DNA from: Tunicatimonas pelagia | GTDB lineage: Bacteria > Bacteroidota > Bacteroidia > Cytophagales > Cyclobacteriaceae | Assembly: GCF_030506325.1 (NCBI RefSeq) | Contig: NZ_CP120683.1 | Location: 3,795,001 to 3,859,000 of the forward strand | DNA length: 64,000 nucleotides | Direction: 5' to 3' | Shown here: piece after piece, positions 44,711 to 51,149 of the stretch | Numbering within the stretch: the stretch's first letter is position 1 | How the letters are laid out: each line of letters opens with the position of its first letter | Notes under the pieces: generated by a model | Database searches by the model: none | Seen by the model: only the letters and a program-made list of their open reading frames with translations | Told to the model about the DNA's origin: nothing | Translations under genes and position numbers: made by a program

Positions 44711-46135
44711 ATGAGAACCCGAATTTCCATAGCGTTCCTAGCTTTATTGCTGAGTGCTTGTGCTTCGTACTACCGTATGAACGAGCGGTTCAATCGGTCG
44801 TTTGAGGATGGCGATTTGGAGCGGGCAGAGAAGGTGCTGGCAGGAAACAAAAAGGCACCCAAAGGAAAGGCCCAACTACTGTACTACCTCAACCGGGGAG
44901 TGGTGGCTTCTATGCAGGGAAATTTTGAGGATAGCAATGATTTCCTGGAAAGAGCCTACGAAGTGGGGGAAGATTTGCGGAATAACTACTGGAATGTTGC
45001 TACTTCATTACTGATTAATCCGATGGTGGCTTACTACACGGGTGAAGATCATGAGCTACTGCTGCTACATTACTACAAAGCCCTGAACTATCTCCAGCTA
45101 GGTAATACCCAGGCTGCTTTGGTTGAGTGTAAGCGCATGAATATTAAGCTTACTAAGTTTAGTAGTCAATATAAATCTGGGGCGAGCAAAGGGAAGGTGA
45201 AATACCATAGGGATGCGTTCATTCATACGCTAATGGGAATTATTTACGAAGCTGATCGGGATTACAACAATGCCTTTATTGCTTACCGCAACGCCGTAGA
45301 TATTTACCAGGAAGATTACCTACCCATGTTCGGATTGGATGCTCCCGAGCAGCTACAGCGAGATTTATTACGAACAGCCCACCGGATGGGCTTTACCAAT
45401 GAGCTGCAACGCTACGAGAAGTTATTGGGTAGAAAGTACAAGGCTCAGGCCACTAGCGGAGGAGAATTGGTATTTTTCTGGAACAATGGATTAGGGCCAG
45501 TAAAATCAGAGTGGAACATAAACTTTGCCTTGATTCGGGGAAGGGGTGGAGCGATGGTATTTCAGAATGATGAGTTGGGTTGGAATTTTCCGTTTGCTGT
45601 AGATAGCGACGAGGAGTACGAAGAAAAAGGGCTAGACGATATAGAATTGGTACGGGTTGCGTTCCCAAAGTACGTTGAGCGTTCTCCGTACTTTACCAAA
45701 GCGCAACTGCAATCATCATCGGGAACCTCCCGAAAGCTGGAACTAGCCCAAGACATTAATAGCATTGCGTTTCATAGTTTGCGACAGCGTATGTTTAAAG
45801 AGTTTGGTATATCTTTACTAAGAGTAGCCCTGAAGAAGGCTGCCGAGTACGGGGTTAGATCCGAAAATGAAGATTTGGGAGCCATTATTGGTCTAGTTAA
45901 CGCCCTGACTGAGCGGGCTGATACCCGCAACTGGCAAACCATTCCCCACAGTATTAGCTACACCCGTTTATCTTTACCCACCGGTGAACAAAGTGTGAAA
46001 CTACAATTAAGTCAGTCTAATGCGAATGCCCACCAGCACGATTTCACCTACACTATTCGTAGAAATCGAACTACTTTTGGAACCTTTCACTCCTTAGAGT
46101 CAACTTCAGCTCTCTTCCCGTATCTCTCGTACTGA
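44711..46135 (+). CDS. COG3014-type lipoprotein with TPR-like repeats
   Basis: The 474-residue lipoprotein has the lipobox LLLSAC with cysteine at residue 17. The next 240 residues form helical hairpins of TPR type (QLLYYLNRGVVASMQGNFEDS, YYKALNYLQLGNTQAALVECK, GIIYEADRDYNNAFIAYRNA). The C-terminal half is beta-rich. COG3014 proteins are regularly found beside LpoB-like lipoproteins, which supports a shared cell-wall synthesis or envelope role. It is 60 bp after the lpoB-like gene and ATG 44711 follows a stretch of AT-rich intergenic repeats. Confidence 0.87.
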   Translation: MRTRISIAFLALLLSACASYYRMNERFNRSFEDGDLERAEKVLAGNKKAPKGKAQLLYYLNRGVVASMQGNFEDSNDFLERAYEVGEDLRNNYWNVATSLLINPMVAYYTGEDHELLLLHYYKALNYLQLGNTQAALVECKRMNIKLTKFSSQYKSGASKGKVKYHRDAFIHTLMGIIYEADRDYNNAFIAYRNAVDIYQEDYLPMFGLDAPEQLQRDLLRTAHRMGFTNELQRYEKLLGRKYKAQATSGGELVFFWNNGLGPVKSEWNINFALIRGRGGAMVFQNDELGWNFPFAVDSDEEYEEKGLDDIELVRVAFPKYVERSPYFTKAQLQSSSGTSRKLELAQDINSIAFHSLRQRMFKEFGISLLRVALKKAAEYGVRSENEDLGAIIGLVNALTERADTRNWQTIPHSISYTRLSLPTGEQSVKLQLSQSNANAHQHDFTYTIRRNRTTFGTFHSLESTSALFPYLSY

Positions 46136-46303
46136 TTGTCTGGCGCAGACTATACTCACTGTTGCGCTGCTTCCCCACTGGCGTAAAGCTGCGTCCTCAC
46201 TCCGAAGGTAAAATTTCGGTAATTACCCAAACAGGCTGTCTGGCATGGTTCTTTTACTGTAGTAGAAAACATAACTTTCTAACTATCAACATATTGTATA
46301 TCC

Positions 46304-47068
46304 ATGAAACTGATTATATCCTTAATAACCACATTATCATTTATCGCACTGTTGGGCTGCAACACCAATAATAACCAAAGCGAACGGGCTACAACGACAG
46401 ATTCTTACTCGGCAGTAGATATTACTGAGCAGAAAATCTTTGATGATATTAACACGCGTACTGATCTGAACCAAACCAGTGCCAGCGAAGAAGCAAACGT
46501 AACTGAAGATAGCGAATCAGCCAGCAGTACGTATACCGAAGCCGAGATGGTAGAAGAAGTAGTGATGGTGGATACCGTAGCGACCAACATTGCTTACGAC
46601 GTAAACCGCCGAACCATTGAGCAGGTAGATACGGTAGGAGCCACCAAAACCTACGAAGTAAAGCGAAAAATCATCAAAAAGAAGATTCTGGTTGATACGG
46701 TAACCGAGACTGTAAGTAAAGAGCAGCAAGTAGAATTTGAAAAAGGCAACTATAAAGTGCTGAATGAAAAAGTAGTACGGGATACAGTGAACGAGCGTAT
46801 TGAGCATACAACTAGCTCTTCTCCTGCAAAATCAAATCCGGCGGAAGATCAAAACGTGCAGCTCCAACTTGTTAAGAGCACTAATCCGAATAATCCGGCT
46901 CAGCTAGATGAGATGGAAAGTCCTGAACAAAAAGTAGAGGTTGAACAGCTATCTGAGAAAGAGATTGAGGCTTCTTCTACCGAAGCAAATATGGAAAATG
47001 AGCGCAAAGCTCCGTCGTATGAGCCAGTGCAGTCAGATACCACTGAAACAAGTGAGGGTAATTCATAA
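46304..47068 (+). CDS. Lipoprotein of unknown function, low-complexity acidic
   Basis: The 254-residue protein has a lipobox IALLGC with cysteine at residue 19. The mature part is rich in Glu, Thr, Ser, Asn and Val with short repeated phrases, for example VDTVATN and VDTVGAT, RTIEQVDT and KKKILVDTVTET, so it is probably an extended, partly disordered protein with beta hairpins. No domain is recognised. It may be an envelope tether or surface protein. A terminator lies 29 bp after the stop. Confidence 0.75.
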   Translation: MKLIISLITTLSFIALLGCNTNNNQSERATTTDSYSAVDITEQKIFDDINTRTDLNQTSASEEANVTEDSESASSTYTEAEMVEEVVMVDTVATNIAYDVNRRTIEQVDTVGATKTYEVKRKIIKKKILVDTVTETVSKEQQVEFEKGNYKVLNEKVVRDTVNERIEHTTSSSPAKSNPAEDQNVQLQLVKSTNPNNPAQLDEMESPEQKVEVEQLSEKEIEASSTEANMENERKAPSYEPVQSDTTETSEGNS

Positions 47069-47096
47069 TAAGTAATTCATAGGCTAGCTAAATATG

Positions 47097-47126
47097 AGCA
47101 ACCTGCTGAGGCGGGTTGCTTTCCTT
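47097..47126 (+). terminator. Rho-independent terminator after the acidic lipoprotein gene
   Basis: Arms AGCAACC (47097-47103) and GGTTGCT (47114-47120) form a perfect 7-bp stem with a 10-nt loop, followed by TTCCTT. The T-run is short, so termination may be moderate. Confidence 0.6.
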
Positions 47127-47184
47127 GTGTTCAAAGTGTGTAAGCCGAATTGTTGATACCACACTGATCTTTTCCATCATCGAT

Positions 47185-48069
47185 ATGAATACCTTTTTTA
47201 CCATCGTAGGTTTTGGCTTATTCGCTTTTCTAGGTTACTGGGCCTGGCAACAGAACCGTCCGGCGTACCGAGTTCCTCGCAAATTTCCTCCCGAGTGGCG
47301 CGAACTGCTACAAAAACACATTCATTTTTACCAGAACTTGGATGCCAAAGGGCGACGGCGTTTCGAGAGGAAAGTCCGTAACTTTCTGCGGCAAGTGCGT
47401 ATTACCGGGGTGCGTACCAAAGTTACCGACCTAGATCGACTACTCACAGCCAGTAGTGCCGTTATTCCCCTCTTTAGCTTTCCTCGTTGGAACTACACCT
47501 ATCTCCACGAGGTGCTATTATATCCATCCGCCTTTGACCGAAATTTCTCTACCGAAAATCCCGAACAGGTAATTACCGGAATGGTGGGTAACGGTCGTAA
47601 TATGGAGGGGGTGATGATTTTGAGTAAGCATAGTTTGAAACAGGGCTTTGCAAATACTACCGATAAGCACAATGTGGGTATTCACGAATTTGTGCATATT
47701 CTGGATAAGCAAGACGGTGCTATCGACGGTGTTCCGGGAGAACTTAACGATCGGGAATACGCCAAGCCTTGGCTACAACTCATGCACCGCGAGATGGAAC
47801 GTATTAGAAAGGGCAAGAGCGATATTGATGAATATGCCGGAACCAAAGAGGAAGAATTTCTGGCGGTAACCAGCGAATACTTCTTCGAGCGCCCTAAACT
47901 ATTCAAGAGTAAACACCCTGAGTTGTATAAAATGCTGCGTAAAGTGTACCATCAGGATATGGCTAAACGTTTACGAAATCCTTTTCGCAAGCCCAAACGT
48001 ATTGGCCGAAATGACCCTTGCCCTTGCGGATCAGGTGAGAGGTTTAAAAAATGCTGTATGAATAATTGA
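47185..48069 (+). CDS. mtfA: MtfA-family zinc peptidase with C-terminal SEC-C motif
   Basis: The ATG at 47185 gives about 294 residues starting with a membrane-anchoring segment TFFTIVGFGLFAFLGYWAW. The MtfA/M90 body follows, with FPPEWRELLQKHIHFYQNL, FSFPRWNYTYLHEVLLYP and the zinc motif HEFVHILDKQDG (HExxH). A C-terminal SEC-C metal-binding tail, GRNDPCPCGSGERFKKCC, is attached. In E. coli MtfA binds Mlc and affects glucose uptake; Bacteroidota versions with SEC-C tails are uncharacterised. The SEC-C tail is the notable variation. Confidence 0.93.
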   Translation: MNTFFTIVGFGLFAFLGYWAWQQNRPAYRVPRKFPPEWRELLQKHIHFYQNLDAKGRRRFERKVRNFLRQVRITGVRTKVTDLDRLLTASSAVIPLFSFPRWNYTYLHEVLLYPSAFDRNFSTENPEQVITGMVGNGRNMEGVMILSKHSLKQGFANTTDKHNVGIHEFVHILDKQDGAIDGVPGELNDREYAKPWLQLMHREMERIRKGKSDIDEYAGTKEEEFLAVTSEYFFERPKLFKSKHPELYKMLRKVYHQDMAKRLRNPFRKPKRIGRNDPCPCGSGERFKKCCMNN

Positions 48070-48189
48070 TTTGGCTAGGTTTTTATAACTCGGCTACTCA
48101 GCATTTCCAACCTTTAATTCAGTACGCCACGTCTTCACTGAGGTAATTAATCAAAGTATTCTTTGTGTGCAGTATTGGCTTCGCTTGTT

Positions 48190-48225
48190 TTCAAAATAAA
48201 AGCCACTCAATGAGCAGCTTTATTT
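48190..48225 (-). terminator. Rho-independent terminator for the 62-residue gene
   Basis: Arms AAATAAAAGC (48194-48203) and GCTTTATTT (48217-48225) form a stem of about 9 bp with one bulge. Inside it, TCA pairs with TGA, and the minus strand continues TTTTATTTTG. It lies about 35 bp past the stop of the small gene at 48261, and could also end mtfA transcripts on the other strand. Confidence 0.6.
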
Positions 48226-48260
48226 GCGAGTCGAATTTGGGTTACTGTTGTTTTATATTT

Positions 48261-48449
48261 TTATCGGCGGTAGGCCGTTGCGTGTCGATTGAATAGTTTA
48301 CGAAATCTACCATGACCAATCTTTGAGAACGGAACAGTGTCTCGAGCTATACGTTCGTTTAAGCGAACAGTCTCTGCACTGTAAGGAATAGTTACGTTTT
48401 CCTGATCTACTAATAAAGAAGCGGGGATAATGTTGTTTATTGTCGTCAT
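48261..48449 (-). CDS. Small protein of 62 residues, function unknown
   Basis: The frame has codon use like nearby genes. It encodes a short soluble basic protein, beginning MTTINNIIPASLLVDQENV and ending GRFRKLFNRHATAYRR. An AT-rich leader precedes the ATG, a perfect TAGGTTTG -7 box lies 67 bp upstream, and a terminator-like hairpin follows. No family is recognised. The surrounding signals support a real gene more than its length does. Confidence 0.5.
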   Translation of the reverse strand: MTTINNIIPASLLVDQENVTIPYSAETVRLNERIARDTVPFSKIGHGRFRKLFNRHATAYRR

Positions 48450-48511
48450 GATTTTTAAATTTTTGGGTAAATGTTGTTTTAATGAATAACACTAATACTA
48501 AGTCAAGGGCT

Positions 48512-48564
48512 GTGCCAAACCTAAAAACTGCTTAAATTTGCTAAAATTGGCACTTTTAGGTTTA
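48512..48564. promoter_or_regulatory. Divergent promoter pair within an overlapping inverted repeat
   Basis: The inverted arms AAACCTAAAA (48517-48526) and TTTTAGGTTT (48554-48563), and GTGCCAA (48512-48518) and TTGGCAC (48547-48553), overlap. The -7 box on the minus strand, TAGGTTTG (48516-48523), faces the 62-residue gene, and TAGGTTTA (48557-48564) faces the plus-strand gene at 48664, with a TTTG at 48537-48540. The symmetric repeats sit on both -7 boxes, so one regulator could cover both. Confidence 0.5.
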
Positions 48565-48663
48565 TGGATTGTCCGGTATCGAACACTTCTTGTACAGTGG
48601 TGAACGCTTTCTTGGACTACTATTTTCTTTTGTATCTTTATCAACACTAACCGACACAAACCT

Positions 48664-49332
48664 ATGTTGAAACGTACTGATATTGTAGACGGCCCTGGCA
48701 GTGTGTTTAAAGACTATGGTCTTATTTACACCTGCTTATGTGGCTGGATTGATCTGGCTCAAGCCCGTCCAACCAATATCAGAAACTTATGGTCTAAGCT
48801 TGTGGGCGAAGCAGGGGTACGTAGCCTTAAGCATCCGGGGTTTAAAGTGCAGTACAGCCAACCCCCTAGCCGTTATTCCAAAGGTGTTACTAAAAACTAC
48901 TACGTTCGTTCGGGCTTATCATCAGTAGAGCGAGAGTCGGTTACGCTGGCCATCTATATGGAAGTTGCCTACGGATTTCAGACGGTACAATCAGATTTCC
49001 CCTACGGATGGACGGCCGACGGTGGCTTTAGTGCTGAAAATCTGGTTTCTAACATTATTGGTTTTTATCGGGCGGTGCGCCCCGGTCGCGATTATATTTC
49101 TATGTGCCAGCCAGTTTCTAAAGAAGCTGCTTTAGAAGTATGGGATGCACAAAGTAATGTAGGTAAAAAAAGAAGCCGGTTCTTCGGTACGTATATTTAC
49201 CCAAGTATTGCCTGTGGCATTAGCAGTGGCCCAATGTCGGCTCCGCTCCCTAACTTCTTGACTGGTATCAGTCCTGCGAATAAGGGGCCGTACTTCCACG
49301 ACTGGGATAAAAACGAAGAAGGGGTGTCATAA
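48664..49332 (+). CDS. Conserved hypothetical protein, DUF4056-like
   Basis: The 222-residue soluble protein has the segment GLIYTCLCGWIDLAQARPTN near residue 18, reminiscent of the DUF4056 signature GLIYTCRGGFIDIAHVR. It then has FPYGWTADGGFSAENLVSNIIGFYRA and a compact ending GPYFHDWDKNEEG. There is no signal peptide. Two cysteines in the short YTCLCGW segment could bind metal. The function is unknown. A possible promoter with a TTG (48612-48614) and TATCTTTA (48633-48640) spaced by 18 bp lies just upstream. Confidence 0.75.
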   Translation: MLKRTDIVDGPGSVFKDYGLIYTCLCGWIDLAQARPTNIRNLWSKLVGEAGVRSLKHPGFKVQYSQPPSRYSKGVTKNYYVRSGLSSVERESVTLAIYMEVAYGFQTVQSDFPYGWTADGGFSAENLVSNIIGFYRAVRPGRDYISMCQPVSKEAALEVWDAQSNVGKKRSRFFGTYIYPSIACGISSGPMSAPLPNFLTGISPANKGPYFHDWDKNEEGVS

Positions 49333-49650
49333 CTAAAGCTGTACTCTTCCTGGTATTTGATCTCTCACCTCAGCGTAGTCTTTATTCAGATCTCGAGCAA
49401 GAACTGAATAGTATACGTCTTTTGTTAATGTACCTTTTTTACAAAAAACGCTGATTTTAGCCCGGCGATAACCCTCTCATAATCTAGTTGTAGTACTTGA
49501 TTTAGTTCTCCTCTGTAGAAACAGGAGAATCTCAGTTGAAAACGAACCACTTCTTAACATGTAAAATTTCTGATAAAAGAAAGATTTTATATGTTAATTA
49601 ATTGTTAACTTTATGTTAACTTTTATTAATACTCAAAAGGAGGGTTTGCT
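49333..49650 (+). other. 318-bp intergenic region before the transglutaminase-like gene
   Basis: The region is AT-rich with repeated TGTTAA words and a run of AT before the next gene. No ORF and no clear hairpin terminator is visible after the stop at 49332. Its last bases hold a strong Shine-Dalgarno site described separately. Confidence 0.5.
49637..49643 (+). promoter_or_regulatory. Strong Shine-Dalgarno site AAGGAGG
   Basis: AAGGAGG ends 7 bp before the ATG at 49651. It matches the 16S anti-Shine-Dalgarno tail. Bacteroidota genes normally lack such a site, so it stands out in this window and decides the start codon of the following gene. Confidence 0.8.
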
Positions 49651-50421
49651 ATGGTGCGATTATACATTTGGGGAATCACTTTATTTTTTACAGTTTCAGT
49701 TTCTGCCCAACCCCTGGCGGTACCAACGTATTCAAATCTGCCTGCTGTACCTACACCTAAGGCAAAAGTATCGTCGGAGTTGTTTACTCAGTTCGTAACT
49801 ATCCAAACTGCTACTAATTCGGCCAATGTCCAACAGCAGTATCTTACTCTTCAGCGTACTACGCAACATCTGAACCGAAAACTGAAGAAGTCGAAATCTA
49901 CTGAGCAGTTTCTCAAGTACTTTTTCTACTATATTCATCGCAAGCATTTAAAAAAATACGAGAACTACGCCACCTTAGGTGATTTGCTAGGCTCAGGTAA
50001 ATACGACTGTGTTTCGGGTACCGCGCTGTATGCCCTGTTGCTAGATGCGCTTCACATCCAATTCTCAGTGCGGGAAATGACCTATCATATGTATTTGGAG
50101 ATTCCACTTAACAACGGTATTGCTATCATTGAGAGCACCGATCCACTGGGCGGGTTCGTTGTGGGTGAAGCTGCTGTGGCCAAACGCTTGGCTCAATATC
50201 AAACCGAAGAGGCTGATTCCACTATTTACCCTCAACCCATCCAAGCTAAGGTTGGCATGGAAGAGTTATTGGGTTTATCATATTTCAATGCGGCAGTAGA
50301 TTGCTACAATCGTTATCAATTCACTCCGGCTCGCCAGTATCTGCGCCACGCCATTCGCTGGTACCCCGCCGACCGTATGTACGCTTTCCAGGCAATTGTG
50401 GAAGCAGTAGCTGCCCGGTAA
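49651..50421 (+). CDS. Exported transglutaminase-like cysteine-protease-fold protein
   Basis: The 256-residue protein has a signal peptide (YIWGITLFFTVSVSAQ). A transglutaminase-like triad can be read: Cys in KYDCVSGTALYALLLDAL, His in MTYHMYLEIP and Asp in IIESTDPLGGF, in the order Cys-His-Asp expected for this fold. The C-terminal 60 residues include a TPR-like helix pair (ALHNRYQF-like YFNAAVDCYNRYQFTPARQYL). It probably acts in the periplasm on peptide or cell-wall bonds. The substrate is unknown. The start is fixed by the Shine-Dalgarno site. Confidence 0.85.
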   Translation: MVRLYIWGITLFFTVSVSAQPLAVPTYSNLPAVPTPKAKVSSELFTQFVTIQTATNSANVQQQYLTLQRTTQHLNRKLKKSKSTEQFLKYFFYYIHRKHLKKYENYATLGDLLGSGKYDCVSGTALYALLLDALHIQFSVREMTYHMYLEIPLNNGIAIIESTDPLGGFVVGEAAVAKRLAQYQTEEADSTIYPQPIQAKVGMEELLGLSYFNAAVDCYNRYQFTPARQYLRHAIRWYPADRMYAFQAIVEAVAAR

Positions 50422-50442
50422 GGCGTTACCCGGTAAGGCGTT
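50413..50442. repeat. 15-bp tandem duplication across the stop codon
   Basis: CCCGGTAAGGCGTTA (50413-50427) is directly repeated as CCCGGTAAGGCGTTC (50428-50442). The first copy contains the gene's TAA stop; the second lies downstream. It looks like a recent slippage or duplication event. Confidence 0.85.
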
Positions 50443-50552
50443 CCGATAATATAGAGTCTAACCCCGTAAGTCGCTACTCGGAAGTCTTGCTGGATTAAGG
50501 TTTTTCTGGTGATTCTGCTATATTTACTTTTTTTGCTTCATATCACCAATTC

Positions 50553-51008
50553 ATGCCATATTTACTGTTGTTGGTTCCACTACTAATTGGAATGGGAGTT
50601 GTAGTGCAAGCCGGTGCTAACACCCAACTAAGCCAAATGCTGGCGAACCCCTTCATTGCTGGGTTAATTTCTTTCGTGATCGGTACGCTCTGTCTCCTCA
50701 TTATTAATATTGTAATGCGATCCGACTTCTCGGTGTTAACCGTGCATAACATCGCTCAGACTCACTGGTGGATGTGGCTGGGTGGATTAATGGGAGCCTT
50801 CTTTATTACCTCAGTCATTGTAATAGCGCCTAAAATTGGTCCCACGCAACTGTTTGGCCTTATCATTGCCAGTCAGCTTACTTTTTCTGCCGTGGTGGAT
50901 CATTACGGTTGGTTAGGCTTTCAGGCACAACCTATTAATATCAAAAAGATTGTAGGAGTGCTCTTCCTAATGGCTGGTACGTTTCTCATTCAATGGGGAA
51001 AACGTTGA
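50553..51008 (+). CDS. DMT-superfamily YdcZ/DUF606-type transporter
   Basis: The 151-residue protein has five hydrophobic segments and the family layout: LLIGMGVVVQAGANTQLSQMLANPFIAGLISFVIG, MWLGGLMGAFFITSVIVIAPKIGP and GVLFLMAGTFLIQWG (each continued only briefly). The GANxQL motif in the first loop is diagnostic for DUF606. Family members are small inner-membrane exporters of unknown substrate. It starts about 130 bp after the transglutaminase-like gene. Confidence 0.9.
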   Translation: MPYLLLLVPLLIGMGVVVQAGANTQLSQMLANPFIAGLISFVIGTLCLLIINIVMRSDFSVLTVHNIAQTHWWMWLGGLMGAFFITSVIVIAPKIGPTQLFGLIIASQLTFSAVVDHYGWLGFQAQPINIKKIVGVLFLMAGTFLIQWGKR

Positions 51009-51060
51009 ACGGAATCCGGAAACCGGATAGAGATGAAGAAAGAGTCATCGCATAATTTTT

Positions 51061-51091
51061 CCGGTCTCCAGATTTCGGTCTCCGGTCTCCG
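51061..51091. repeat. Broken period-7 repeat CCGGTCT
   Basis: CCGGTCTCC (51061-51069) is followed by AGATTT and then CGGTCTCCGGTCTCC, a partial copy of the perfect four-copy repeat at 37832. The gap holds no ORF. Confidence 0.8.
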
Positions 51092-51149
51092 TTTAAACTT
51101 ATCCATTCATTAGATTGTAGTACATTTACGGAACTGTATCTGTACCATT

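Noticed and set aside
46517-46807. 96-codon minus-strand ORF opposite the acidic lipoprotein
   Set aside because: It is antisense to a gene with a clear lipobox and gives aromatic-rich sequence with no domain; treated as a shadow.
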